Source: Novosphingobium endophyticum
GTDB lineage: Bacteria; Pseudomonadota; Alphaproteobacteria; Sphingomonadales; Sphingomonadaceae
DNA length: 64,000 bases
Assembly: GCF_014640675.1 (NCBI RefSeq)
Contig: NZ_BMHK01000001.1
Span: 124,001-188,000, forward strand
Direction: 5' to 3'
Part shown: in pieces, positions 28,422 through 37,269 of the stretch
Layout of the letters: each line of letters opens with the position of its first letter
Position numbering within the stretch: position 1 is the stretch's first letter
The notes under the pieces: generated by a model
Databases searched by the model: none
Told to the model about the DNA's origin: nothing
What the model saw: only the letters and a program-made list of their open reading frames with translations
Position numbers and translations under genes: made by a program

Positions 28422-29165
28422 TCAGTTCATCTGAGACTTGGGATCACCAGCCAAACGGCAAGGTACAATATCGGACGGTTCGGGCCTAGGACTGCCCGCC
28501 TCGAACTGCGCATAATACCCTTGCAGCTCAGGCTTACGAACAAATTCCGTCAAACGAAAGCCCAGCGATGCGAATTCGCAGAAAAGCAGGGCCGGCGGAA
28601 TGCCGTGCTCATCGGTCGGCCGGTCGACGTCAACCACGATCACCCTGCCCCCTTCGCGCATCGCCGGACGCAGGCGCCACAGGAACGCGTAAGGCTCGGT
28701 GACCTCGTGATACATGTGGACCAGGAAGATGCGGTCAAAGCTGGCCGGCGGCAGGCGCGGGTCGTCCTCCGTCCCCAGCGCGATCGAGACGTTCTCCAGC
28801 CTTTCGCGCAGCACCCGCTGGCCGAGCCGCTCAATCGCATCCCTGTCGATATCCTCGGCGAGGACGCGGCCTTCACTCCCCACGCGCTCGGCGAGACGAA
28901 CCGTGTAGTACCCCTCGCCCGCGCCGATGTCGGCGATACTCATCCCTTTGCGGATGTCGGCGAGATCCATGACAACTTGTGCTTCGTTGACGCTGTCGCG
29001 CTCGACTTCCGAGGCGACCGAGTTGCCACCGAGTTCCGAGACAGGCCGGTCGGCCGTGGGAAACGCGCGCGCGGTCTCAAGCCTTCCGTCGTTGACCGGC
29101 TGCTGCTCACAGCCGCAAAGCACGAGTGCAAGAACCGCGCAGGAAAGGCGTCGCGACAAAAACAT
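28422..29165 (-). CDS. SAM-dependent methyltransferase with a lipoprotein signal
   Basis: A 247-residue class I methyltransferase. The N-terminus is a lipoprotein signal peptide (AVLALVLCGC, lipidated Cys near residue 19). Motif I is IADIGAGEGYYTVRLAE, and FDRIFLVHMYHEV and GGRVIVVDVDRP follow. A predicted export signal on a SAM-using enzyme is odd, because SAM is cytoplasmic; related proteins with signals are known but poorly understood. The start chosen is the ATG at 29165; a longer frame would enter prfB. Confidence 0.8.
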   Translation of the reverse strand: MFLSRRLSCAVLALVLCGCEQQPVNDGRLETARAFPTADRPVSELGGNSVASEVERDSVNEAQVVMDLADIRKGMSIADIGAGEGYYTVRLAERVGSEGRVLAEDIDRDAIERLGQRVLRERLENVSIALGTEDDPRLPPASFDRIFLVHMYHEVTEPYAFLWRLRPAMREGGRVIVVDVDRPTDEHGIPPALLFCEFASLGFRLTEFVRKPELQGYYAQFEAGSPRPEPSDIVPCRLAGDPKSQMN

Positions 29166-29227
29166 GGCGCCCCTTAGCGGCTCGTCCGGGACTTGGCAAA
29201 ATCTGAGATGGAGCCCATCGCCGAGCG

Positions 29228-30355
29228 TCAGTCGATGTCCTCGACCTCGACGCTCTCGCCTGTCACGCGCTGCGACAGGGCAGCGGCCATGAAGGGATCG
29301 AGCGCGCCATCGAGCACATCTCCCGGCGACGTCGAGATCACCCCGGTGCGCAGGTCCTTCACCTGCTGATAGGGCTGCAGAACGTAGGAACGGATCTGGT
29401 GCCCCCAACCGATGTCGCTCTTGCTGGCGTGCTCTGCGCTGGCGGCTTCCTCGCGCTTGCGCATCTCTTCCTCGAACAGGCGCGCCTTCAGCATGTTCAT
29501 CGCGATTTCGCGGTTCTTGTGCTGCGAACGATCGACCTGGCTGGCGGCCACGATGCCCGAAGGCTGGTGCGTGATGCGCACGGCCGAGTCCGTCGTATTG
29601 ACGTGCTGTCCGCCGGCACCCGAAGCGCGATAGGTGTCGATCTTCAGATCCGCGGGATTGATGTCGATCTCAAAGCTGTCGTCGATCACCGGATAGACCC
29701 ACACGCTGGAGAAGCTGGTGTGGCGGCGCGCGGAACTGTCGTAGGGGCTGATGCGCACCAGACGATGTACGCCACTCTCGGTCTTGGCATAACCGTATGC
29801 GTTCTCGCCCTTGATCAGCAGGGTCGCGCTCTTGATCCCGGCGGCCTCGCCCGCGTGGTAATCGACCAGCTCGACCTTGTAGCCCCGACGCTCGGCCCAG
29901 CGGGTATACATGCGCTGGAGCATCTCGGCCCAGTCCTGGCTCTCGGTGCCACCCGCGCCCGCGTGGATTTCGAGATAGGTATCGTTGGAGTCCGCTTCGC
30001 CCGCAAGCAGGGCCTGCACCTTGTCGGCATCAGCGCGCTCGGCAAGCGCGGCGAGCGTCGCGAGGCCTTCGTTGACGGTGTCCTCGTCATCTTCCATCTC
30101 GCCCAGTTCGACGAACTCGATGGCATCGGCCATTTCCCGGCTGATCTCGTTCACCGCGCCGATGGATGCCTCCAGCCGGCGGCGCTCCTTCATGACCGCC
30201 TCGGCCTCCTTGGGCTTATCCCAGAGCGTGGGATCCTCGACGCGCGCGTTCAGCTCGTCCAGCCGGCGCAGCGCGCGGTCCCAGTCGAGGAACTTGCGCA
30301 CGAGCGCCAGCGCCTTTTCGATGCGATCAATGTGGGCCTGCCCTTCGGCACGCAT
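29228..30355 (-). CDS. prfB: Peptide chain release factor 2
   Basis: Recognises UGA and UAA stop codons and triggers peptide release. It has 375 residues. The catalytic GGQ is at 248-250 (YRASGAGGQHVN). The stop-recognition tripeptide SPF of E. coli is SPY here (203-205). The frame is uninterrupted: no programmed +1 shift near codon 25, unlike E. coli. The ATG at 30355 (MRAEGQAHIDRI) is preferred; the upstream extension is Arg/Cys-rich. Confidence 0.95.
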   Translation of the reverse strand: MRAEGQAHIDRIEKALALVRKFLDWDRALRRLDELNARVEDPTLWDKPKEAEAVMKERRRLEASIGAVNEISREMADAIEFVELGEMEDDEDTVNEGLATLAALAERADADKVQALLAGEADSNDTYLEIHAGAGGTESQDWAEMLQRMYTRWAERRGYKVELVDYHAGEAAGIKSATLLIKGENAYGYAKTESGVHRLVRISPYDSSARRHTSFSSVWVYPVIDDSFEIDINPADLKIDTYRASGAGGQHVNTTDSAVRITHQPSGIVAASQVDRSQHKNREIAMNMLKARLFEEEMRKREEAASAEHASKSDIGWGHQIRSYVLQPYQQVKDLRTGVISTSPGDVLDGALDPFMAAALSQRVTGESVEVEDID

Positions 30356-30507
30356 GGCGGAAAACTCCAATGAAACAGCGGCGCATCGCTTAGCGAAGTG
30401 GGGCCGATTGTAAAGCGGCGCCGCGCACCGCTTCTGGAAGCCGGCGTCAATACCCCGCAAGATCGGGATTGTTCAAGATCCGGCAAGGCGCAGGCGAATC
30501 TGCCGCC

Positions 30508-31056
30508 TCAGGGTTTCGACTTCGCCAGCACCTTCACGGCCGCCAGGGTCATCTTCACGTGATCGCGATAGTCGAGGTCCGAATGGATGAAAGCGATCCT
30601 GCCGCTCCGGTCGATCACATAGCTCACGCGGTCAGTCATGCCCTGGGGCATACCCTCGCGGACGAGCGCCACGTCGTAGTCCTTGATAATCTTCGGCGTG
30701 GCGACGGCTACCGCGAACTTGTCCCGGCATTCCTCGGTGGAAAATTTCTTCAGCGTCGGCAGGTCGTCCGCCGACATACCGACCACCGTGGCACCCAGTG
30801 CGTTGAATTCGGGAGTTGCTTCGGCGAAGGCGTGCGCTTCAAGCGTACAGCCCTGCGTGAAGGCCTTGGGATAGAAGTAAAGCACGACCGGGCCGCGCTT
30901 CAACGCTTCCTTGAGATCGAAACTGATCTCCTTGCCTGCCTTCGCACCCTTGGTGGTAAACGCGGGGGCGGCGGCCCCCATGGGCAGGCTGGCGAGGGCT
31001 GCGGAGGCCGCCGAAAGGAGCCCGACGGCGGCGATGGAGGCCATAATACGTTTCAT
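30508..31056 (-). CDS. Peroxiredoxin (PrxQ/Bcp type) with a signal peptide
   Basis: A 182-residue thiol peroxidase. The peroxidatic Cys70 is in AFTQGCTLEAHAF, with Thr67 before it; the PrxQ-type resolving cysteine five residues later is absent (His75), so it is 1-Cys or uses Cys110. The N-terminus MKRIMASIAAVGLLSAASAALA is a good signal peptide, which suggests a periplasmic enzyme. The ATG at 31056 is the first that gives this signal. It lies 49 bases after the lipoyl gene on the same strand. Confidence 0.88.
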   Translation of the reverse strand: MKRIMASIAAVGLLSAASAALASLPMGAAAPAFTTKGAKAGKEISFDLKEALKRGPVVLYFYPKAFTQGCTLEAHAFAEATPEFNALGATVVGMSADDLPTLKKFSTEECRDKFAVAVATPKIIKDYDVALVREGMPQGMTDRVSYVIDRSGRIAFIHSDLDYRDHVKMTLAAVKVLAKSKP

Positions 31057-31105
31057 GGCGATACTCTGACGCCGCGAGCCGGGCCTGTCCAGCCCCCGCC
31101 GGTCC

Positions 31106-31336
31106 TTATTCGATGTAGCCGAGGACAGTGCCGACTTCGTAGGTTTCGCCGGTCTGGGCAACGATCTTGAGCGTACCCGACGCAGGGGCCTCGACCTCGT
31201 TGGTCGACTTGTCGGCCTCCAGCGAGTACAGCGGCTGGCCCTCGCTCACCTGGTCGCCGTCCTTGACGAGCCACTCGGCGATTTGGCCCTCTTGCATCGA
31301 AAAGCCGATCTTCGGGAGCAGGATTTCAACGGCCAT
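31106..31336 (-). CDS. Free-standing lipoyl/biotinyl-domain protein
   Basis: A 76-residue protein that is nothing but a lipoyl domain: EILLPKIGFSMQEGQIAEW, then the hairpin EADKSTNEVEAP with modified Lys43, then VGTVLGYIE. The pattern is that of the lipoyl domain of 2-oxoacid dehydrogenase E2 proteins rather than BCCP (no AMKM). No E1, E2 core or E3 gene is near. It follows the LuxE/LuxC-like genes on the same strand, 152 bases after LuxC. A swinging-arm carrier role for that pair is inference. Confidence 0.85.
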   Translation of the reverse strand: MAVEILLPKIGFSMQEGQIAEWLVKDGDQVSEGQPLYSLEADKSTNEVEAPASGTLKIVAQTGETYEVGTVLGYIE

Positions 31337-31445
31337 GGTTCTTTTGTTCCTCCAGGGTCGACCGGCGCGGACGGGCAAATGTCCGCACTACGGTTCGCGA
31401 CAACGCTTGCTGCCTAGCGCAAACACCGCCGCTGGCAAGCCCATA

Positions 31446-31471
31446 CGCCGCCGCCGGAATGGACGGCGGCG
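31446..31471 (-). other. Hairpin between the LuxC-like and lipoyl genes
   Basis: CGCCGCC at 31446-31452 can pair with GGCGGCG at 31465-31471, 18 bases after the LuxC-like stop. There is no U run, so it may only slow or protect the transcript rather than end it. The remainder of the 152-bp gap shows nothing I can name. Confidence 0.35.
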
Positions 31472-31488
31472 CAATATCCCGGATGCGA

Positions 31489-32916
31489 TCAGTTCCCCGA
31501 TGGCGCGCACCCGTCCTCATGCGCCATCCAGTGGACGAAGCGGTGCAGCGGGTACATGGCATCATGGGGATTGCCGATCGTGGACGGCCCGGCCTCTCCC
31601 AGATGGACGATGCGCTGCGCCCCGCCGGCGGCCAGCCGGTCGCGGTAATCCGCCATGCGGTCAATGGGATAGAAACCCACCGTCTGCGTCGCGACGTTGA
31701 TCCACTTCACCGCGTCGTCGAGGCTGTCGACGCGCACGACATTGGCGGTCTTGTTGATCGGGTGGAAGTCGACCGGCTCTTCGGAGCGAACCACAAGCCC
31801 CTTGCCGTCGGTGCGGCCCCAGACGCCGAATTCGTCGTCCATCATGCTCATCATCTCCACCGCCTCGCGCATTTCGGGATCGAGCTTACGGATATCACCG
31901 CTTTCGGCGGCGCGGCGGGCGATGTGGTGGTGGAGACGCTCGCAAAAGCGGTCGACCTGCTCCTGCGGTCCTTCGACGAACTGGTAGCGACTGGCGACGC
32001 AGGCCTCCTGGTTGAGCGTCATCACGTCAGCCGAACACAGGTCCGCCACGCGGTCCAGCGTCTCGTCATCGCCAAAGGCTTCCTTGCCCACCATCGAGAT
32101 TGAGGTCTTGGGATCGAAGGAGACGAGCTGGAAGCCGGGGCCGAGGTACTTGATGACGTTGTTGATCGCATCACCGCCGCCCCAGGCCACGATCTTGTCG
32201 AAGTATTGCGGACGATAGAGTACGCGCTCGGTCGCATCGTCGCCGCCGCGCCAGTACACCGCGGACATCGACTTCACGATGGGATGCTGCGGATCAATGT
32301 CCGCCATGGTGCGCAGGATCGCGACCATGGTGAACGGATCGGCGCTGCTCATCTTGAACAGGTTGATCGCCTTGACCATCGATCCCTGCGCCACGGATTT
32401 GACCGCAACACCCGGCGAATTGCCCGGCAGCACATGGATCAGGCGCGGCGCGAAGGCACGCACGAAGCTTTTGCGGCCGGTGTAGTCCTGCTTGGGAATC
32501 CACTCGTCCAGCGCGCGCGGGTCGGGAAAGTTCTGCTCGACCTCCGCCATCAGCGTGCGTTTGTCGAGATAGGCGGCGGCATGGCGCGCGGTGTGCTCGA
32601 CAACGGCGCGCGGCAGGATGTGCGTGCGGCACATGCGCTCGATGCACTCCTGCATGTGATCGTTGTCCTTCGCCACCATCCGCTGCCCGGTCTCGACGAG
32701 AAAATCGATGATCTCGGCCAGCGGCACATTGAGCAGCGGCGGGACTTCGGTGCGCGGCGGCACCGCCCGGTCGAAGGGAATACGCGGCGTCGCGAAAGTA
32801 ACCCCGAGGTCACGCGATGTCTGGATCACATCGGTACCGTGAAGCACTTCCCCTCGCAGGAAGAACGGGGCCGAAACCAGATCTTCGGCCGGTGTCGTTT
32901 CTGTCAGATCGGTCAT
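31489..32916 (-). CDS. LuxC-like acyl-CoA reductase
   Basis: A 475-residue protein of the aldehyde dehydrogenase superfamily, LuxC branch, which reduces activated acyl groups to aldehydes with NAD(P)H through an acyl-cysteine intermediate. The candidate nucleophile is Cys306 in MTLNQEACVASRYQF, matching the LuxC 'QACxS' pattern. HVLPGNSPGVAVKS is the cofactor-side loop and VAWGGGDAINNV the next conserved block. The start overlaps the LuxE-like stop by 4 nt. No luxAB luciferase genes are present, so this is not bioluminescence. Confidence 0.85.
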   Translation of the reverse strand: MTDLTETTPAEDLVSAPFFLRGEVLHGTDVIQTSRDLGVTFATPRIPFDRAVPPRTEVPPLLNVPLAEIIDFLVETGQRMVAKDNDHMQECIERMCRTHILPRAVVEHTARHAAAYLDKRTLMAEVEQNFPDPRALDEWIPKQDYTGRKSFVRAFAPRLIHVLPGNSPGVAVKSVAQGSMVKAINLFKMSSADPFTMVAILRTMADIDPQHPIVKSMSAVYWRGGDDATERVLYRPQYFDKIVAWGGGDAINNVIKYLGPGFQLVSFDPKTSISMVGKEAFGDDETLDRVADLCSADVMTLNQEACVASRYQFVEGPQEQVDRFCERLHHHIARRAAESGDIRKLDPEMREAVEMMSMMDDEFGVWGRTDGKGLVVRSEEPVDFHPINKTANVVRVDSLDDAVKWINVATQTVGFYPIDRMADYRDRLAAGGAQRIVHLGEAGPSTIGNPHDAMYPLHRFVHWMAHEDGCAPSGN

Positions 32917-34268
32917 GTCGCACCTCGCACATAAGCATCGACCGTGCCTGCACAGCCGATTTTGTCGTCACCTTCCAGATCCGCATAACGCACGATGTCG
33001 TCGCGGATCGATGCCCCATGGTTGCCGCAGGCGCAGGGGCTGAAATCGAGCGAGATCCTATCGCCGGTGATCACACCGCCCCAGCGCCCATCCAGCGAGA
33101 GATCGAAGAACGCGGCGCGCCCTTCCATCTCGCCACTGGTGTGACCGAGCGCGGCATCGCCCGACTTGTCGAGCAGCACCGGCACTATCCACGGCGGAAC
33201 GTGGTAGCGCCCACCCTCGCGGCACTTGGGCATGCCGGAGTTGAGTTCCTGCATCGAATAGTTCTGGAAATGCCTGCCCTCGGGAATGTTGAAGGTCTCG
33301 AAAACGTATTCCTGATAGTCTGCGGGGAGTTGCGCACGCTTGAGGCCGCCCCCGACATAGATCGAATTGTCGGGATTGAAGTCGTCACGCCCATAGCCGG
33401 CGTCGCGCACCGCTTTCGCGACCTGCCACAAGCCGCTCCACATGCCGGAGAGCTGCAGCTTCTTGTCGCGGTTCTCGATGATGAACTGCGCAGTGGCCGG
33501 CACCGCCTCCTCGACCGCCTTCGCTCGCGCCGCGGATGTTTCCTCGAACTGCGCGATTTCCTCGGGCCTGGCAGTGCCCTCGGCAATCTTCTTGCGCATG
33601 ACCACCATCGAGGTCAGCGAGCCGACGGTGATGGGCGGCACCGGATAGTTCCAGCGCGGCCACTCGGGATTGGCAAAGGCCTCGTACTGCGCCTGCGCTA
33701 TCGTGGCGTTCTTGGGCACGGTGGCCACTGGCGCGCAGCCGACGATCAGCCGGTCCTGCGCCGGTTTCACGCCCGATCCCCATGAGAACACGTTGACCGT
33801 ATCGACCTTCGACCAGTCCATGTCCTTCTGCGAAGCGATCAGCATCGCGGACTTGCCGGTAGTGCCGCTCGAACACGAAATGAAATAGCCTTTCGCGGCG
33901 AGCCGCTCGATCCATTCGTCGATACCGGCGATCCCGTCGAGCGAGACACCCTCGATCGGATAGGGCGAGACCGTGCCCAGCCACTTGGTCAGGCGGTCCC
34001 AGCGCTCCTCCATCAGATAGCTTTCGGGATAGGACTTGTAGGCGGTGTGCGGGAACAGCACCGGAACGATGTCCTCGATCGCTCCGATCCGCTCCAGTTC
34101 GGCATCCCGAGCGCGCATGCCAAGCAGCTTTATCCGGTCCCTGCGCTCCTGGAAGCGTTCGTCGAGCGCGGCGATCTGCGTCTCGCGCAGTTGGTCGGCC
34201 GAGAACGAAAACCGTTCTGGGTCGGCGACCAGTGAAGTCAGTTTCTCGGTTGCGGTTCCCATCGGCAT
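32913..34268 (-). CDS. LuxE/PaaK-like acyl-activating enzyme (acyl-protein synthetase)
   Basis: A 451-residue member of the ANL superfamily, LuxE branch, expected to activate a carboxylic acid with ATP and pass it to a thiol. The ATP loop SSGTTGKSA is at residues 133-141. ENYSMQEL-like sequence (FQNYSMQELNSGMP) marks the adenylate motif, and GVITGDRISLDFSPCACGNHG is the C-terminal hinge with two cysteines. Two ATGs six bases apart (MPMG) follow GAGGGAG; either may start. First gene of the minus-strand row, divergent from the TetR gene. Confidence 0.83.
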   Translation of the reverse strand: MPMGTATEKLTSLVADPERFSFSADQLRETQIAALDERFQERRDRIKLLGMRARDAELERIGAIEDIVPVLFPHTAYKSYPESYLMEERWDRLTKWLGTVSPYPIEGVSLDGIAGIDEWIERLAAKGYFISCSSGTTGKSAMLIASQKDMDWSKVDTVNVFSWGSGVKPAQDRLIVGCAPVATVPKNATIAQAQYEAFANPEWPRWNYPVPPITVGSLTSMVVMRKKIAEGTARPEEIAQFEETSAARAKAVEEAVPATAQFIIENRDKKLQLSGMWSGLWQVAKAVRDAGYGRDDFNPDNSIYVGGGLKRAQLPADYQEYVFETFNIPEGRHFQNYSMQELNSGMPKCREGGRYHVPPWIVPVLLDKSGDAALGHTSGEMEGRAAFFDLSLDGRWGGVITGDRISLDFSPCACGNHGASIRDDIVRYADLEGDDKIGCAGTVDAYVRGAT

Positions 34269-34301
34269 TCTCCCTCGGGATTATTTTCGTCCTTGCCACT
34301 C

Positions 34302-34316
34302 AAGCGCGACTCGCTT
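34302..34316. promoter_or_regulatory. Candidate operator in the LuxE/TetR divergent gap
   Basis: The inverted repeat AAGCG-CGACT-CGCTT is the only clear dyad in the 59-bp gap between the LuxE-like and TetR starts. A TetR-family dimer could bind it and control both directions. Size and placement fit; it is otherwise unproven. Confidence 0.4.
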
Positions 34317-34327
34317 AATAGCAACTC

Positions 34328-35035
34328 ATGCGTTTCATTAATGCCTCCTCCGCCGTCGATGCAAGCGAAATCCCTTTCGATGGGGCAACGGATCGGAGCC
34401 CCCCAAAAAACCGCGTCCGTGCCGGTCGCCCCACAAAGGCGCAGGCCGAGGCGCGGCACGACGAGTTGCTCGAACGCGCGCTCGATCATTTTCTCGAAAA
34501 GGGATTCGAACCGGCCACGATCGAGGCGATTGCCGCCGACGTGAGCATGACCAAGCGCACTGTCTACGCGCGTTATCCCGACAAGGCTTCGCTGTTCAGG
34601 GCCGCCGTCCGGCGCGGGGTGGAGCGCTACGCCGTCTCGCGCGAAACGATCGAGGCGAGGCGCGGCACCGACCTCGAAACCACGTTGGTCAATATCGCGA
34701 AGCTGCGGATCGCGCTGATCGCAACGCCCAAAGGCTTGAAGCTGCAACGGATCATCAACACAGAGTCCTATCGCTTCCCGGACATCTTCAACACATATTA
34801 CCAGATCGCCACGCTGCCGACGGTCCGCTTCCTCGCGGATCTGCTGCGAGCCGAGACGGCAGCCGGGAACCTTGCGATCGACGATCCCCTGATGGCGGCC
34901 AATGTCTTCATGAGCATGGTTGTCAGCGGCCCGGCTCGCTTCATCACCTCGGGCAACCCGCTGATACAGCAGGACGTCGATAACCGGGTCGTCTTTGCGG
35001 TAAGGTTATTCCTGCAAGGAGCCAGACCGCGCTGA
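34328..35035 (+). CDS. TetR/AcrR family transcriptional regulator
   Basis: A 235-residue regulator. The DNA-binding part, about residues 44-90, reads RHDELLERALDHFLEKGFEP, then IAADVSMTKRTVYARYPDKASLF, the typical TetR helix-turn-helix. About 35 residues precede it (to RVRAGRPTKAQ), somewhat long. The ligand domain has no recognisable signature. It is divergent from the LuxE-like gene and one base before the MFS gene, so it probably controls both sides. Confidence 0.9.
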   Translation: MRFINASSAVDASEIPFDGATDRSPPKNRVRAGRPTKAQAEARHDELLERALDHFLEKGFEPATIEAIAADVSMTKRTVYARYPDKASLFRAAVRRGVERYAVSRETIEARRGTDLETTLVNIAKLRIALIATPKGLKLQRIINTESYRFPDIFNTYYQIATLPTVRFLADLLRAETAAGNLAIDDPLMAANVFMSMVVSGPARFITSGNPLIQQDVDNRVVFAVRLFLQGARPR

Positions 35036-35036
35036 A

Positions 35037-36323
35037 ATGGCGCGGCAAGGGAGAAAAAGCGTGCCAGCGAAGGGCCTTACCTATTTCGGAGAGTTCCGGG
35101 CGCACTGGCCCAACCTGCTCGGCGCGACGCTTGGCCTCGCGCTGGGTGCGGCGCTGAACCACTACATGACGAACCTGTTCGCCCCTCCCCTGATCGAGGA
35201 GTTCGGCTGGGAGCGATCAAGGTTCGCGCTGGTGGGGACGCTGGGACTCGCCACCATGGTCTTCGTGCCTGTGGCCGGCCGCTTCACCGACCGCTTCGGG
35301 GCGCGTATCGCGGCAAGCATCGGCTTTACCGTCGTCCCGCTCTCGTTCCTGCTGCTCAGCTTCATGAGCGGGGATATCTACGAATTTTTCGGCATCACCA
35401 TTTTCCAGCACGTCTTCGGTGTTCTCACCACTACGCTGGTGTTCAGCCGGGTGATCGTCGAGCGTTTCGACCGCGCGCGCGGCATGGCGCTCTCGGTAGT
35501 GATGAGCGGTGCGCCGCTGGTGGGCGCCTTCGTCGTGCCGATCGTCGGCGTAGTGGTCGATGCCGAGGGCTGGCGCGCCGGCTACCGCGTGCTGGCCGCG
35601 ATCTCGGCGGCGGGCGGGGTCGCCGCGATCGCACTCATCGGGGGGCGCCACAAGCCAGATCCGTCCGAACCGTCGCCCGCGCGGCCCCATGCCCGCATCA
35701 CGCGCGGTGAACTCATCGCGGTCCTGAAGAACCCGGCCTTCATCCTCATCATCGCCGGCATGTTCTTCTGCAATCTGCCTCAGGTGATCGTGTCCTCGCA
35801 ACTCAAGCTCGTGCTGATGGAAAACGGCGCGCCCAGCCAGCTCGCGACATGGATGGTCTCACTCTATGCGATCAGCGTCGTGTGCGGCCGGTTCGTGAGC
35901 GGGCTCGCGCTCGACCGGGTCTCTCCGCAGCTCGTCGCCATCGTCGCACTGGGATTGCCGGCGCTCGGCTTTCTTGCGCTCGCCTCACCGATCGAGGCGG
36001 CGTGGCTTCTGGTGGGCGCGGTTCTGCTGGTAGGGCTGGCGCAGGGAGCGGAGGGCGATATCGGCGCCTATCTCACCTCGCGTACGTTCGACATGCGTCA
36101 CTACAGCCTGATCTACAGCTTCCTGATCGCCTCGATGGGGCTCGCCACGGCAGTCGGCGCTGTCGTCCTGAGCATGACGCTGAGCGCGACGGAACGTTTC
36201 GACGTCTTCCTGGTGCTGGCCGCGGCCGTCACCGTGATAGGCGCGCTCTGCTTCTTCTTCACCGGGCGCGGCAGCCGCCCCGACATATCGCCTGCCTCCA
36301 CGAATGCCACCCAGGCTGCTTGA
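35037..36323 (+). CDS. MFS transporter
   Basis: A 428-residue major facilitator with about 12 helices and a central polar loop near residue 210 (GGRHKPDPSEPSPARPHARI). VAGRFTDRFGAR is the loop 2-3 signature. It resembles the monocarboxylate-type (OxlT/MCT-like) MFS group, which would suit uptake of an organic acid, but that is a loose resemblance. Start ATG at 35037, one base after the TetR stop; a GTG at 35061 is an alternative. Confidence 0.88.
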   Translation: MARQGRKSVPAKGLTYFGEFRAHWPNLLGATLGLALGAALNHYMTNLFAPPLIEEFGWERSRFALVGTLGLATMVFVPVAGRFTDRFGARIAASIGFTVVPLSFLLLSFMSGDIYEFFGITIFQHVFGVLTTTLVFSRVIVERFDRARGMALSVVMSGAPLVGAFVVPIVGVVVDAEGWRAGYRVLAAISAAGGVAAIALIGGRHKPDPSEPSPARPHARITRGELIAVLKNPAFILIIAGMFFCNLPQVIVSSQLKLVLMENGAPSQLATWMVSLYAISVVCGRFVSGLALDRVSPQLVAIVALGLPALGFLALASPIEAAWLLVGAVLLVGLAQGAEGDIGAYLTSRTFDMRHYSLIYSFLIASMGLATAVGAVVLSMTLSATERFDVFLVLAAAVTVIGALCFFFTGRGSRPDISPASTNATQAA

Positions 36324-36333
36324 GGAGAACATC

Positions 36334-37209
36334 ATGACCAACACCGCCGAAACAAGAACCGTTGTTGTGACCGGCGCAAGTTCCGGCATCGGTCGGGCGA
36401 GCGCGGAGACCTTCGCCCGCATGGGCTGGCACGTGATCGGCACGGGCCGCAATCCGGAGCGCTGCGAGGAAGCGGTGACCGCGCTCCGAAAGATGGCGGC
36501 GCCCGGCGCCCGGGTCGATTTCGTGCGCGGTGACTTCAGCGAGATGGCCGACGTCAGGCGCGTCGCGAGCGAGATTGCCGCGTTGACGGATCGCATCCAC
36601 GTTCTCGTCAACAACGCCGGGGGCGTGCGCGACGGCCTCTATCGCACTTCGGAAGGCCTGGAGGCTACCTTTGCCGCGAATCACCTCGCGCCCTTTCTGC
36701 TCACCCGGGAACTGCTGCCTCAGCTTGAGCGGGCGGCCGCGAAATCGCCTGCCGGCACGGTCCGTGTGATCGCGGTTTCATCAAGCGGACACATGGGCTG
36801 CCCCGACATGAACTGGGACGACCTCATGATGCTGGAAAATTTTGCCCCGGCCCAGGCCTATTGCCAGGCGAAGCTCGCCAACCTGCTCTTCACCCGAGAG
36901 CTGAACCGGCGGCTGGCGGGCAAAGGCATCGTCGCCCAGGCCATGCATCCGGGCCGGGTCAGTTCGAACTTCGCCAGTCATGGCGACGAGGCGATGCAGA
37001 GCTACATGTCGCAGAACGAATGCATCACCCCTGAGCAGCCCGCCCGGACGATCGTCTGGATGGCGACCGACCCCGAAGTCGGCCGCAAGGGCGGGCGCTA
37101 TTTCCACGACCTCGCCGAAGCCGAACCCGCCCCGCAGGCATGCGACGATGCCGCCGCCGAGCGCCTCTGGAAAGAAAGCGAACGGATACTCGATACGGTC
37201 GGCTGCTGA
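36334..37209 (+). CDS. Short-chain dehydrogenase/reductase
   Basis: A 291-residue SDR. The NAD(P) loop is TGASSGIG (residues 13-20), NNAG follows, the catalytic serine is in VSSSGHM, and Tyr and Lys are in AYCQAKLAN. The long segment between Ser and Tyr and the extended C-terminus (GGRYFHDLAEAEPAPQ) resemble retinol dehydrogenase/WWOX-like SDRs. GAGGAG lies seven bases before the ATG. Eleven bases after the MFS gene, so one operon. Confidence 0.92.
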   Translation: MTNTAETRTVVVTGASSGIGRASAETFARMGWHVIGTGRNPERCEEAVTALRKMAAPGARVDFVRGDFSEMADVRRVASEIAALTDRIHVLVNNAGGVRDGLYRTSEGLEATFAANHLAPFLLTRELLPQLERAAAKSPAGTVRVIAVSSSGHMGCPDMNWDDLMMLENFAPAQAYCQAKLANLLFTRELNRRLAGKGIVAQAMHPGRVSSNFASHGDEAMQSYMSQNECITPEQPARTIVWMATDPEVGRKGGRYFHDLAEAEPAPQACDDAAAERLWKESERILDTVGC

Positions 37210-37269
37210 GGCCCCTTGACCGCCGGCACTGCCTCATCGCAAGGAGGCTGCAAGTCAGAGGGGAACACC

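Noticed and set aside
30280..30355. Programmed frameshift in prfB
   Set aside because: The frame is continuous from the ATG through the region where the internal UGA would be.
31106..31336. Lipoyl protein as a fragment of a 2-oxoacid dehydrogenase E2
   Set aside because: The domain is complete with its own start and stop, and no catalytic domain remnant lies downstream.
31489..34268. A bioluminescence (lux) operon
   Set aside because: LuxC- and LuxE-like proteins are present but no luciferase subunits (luxAB) or transferase (luxD).
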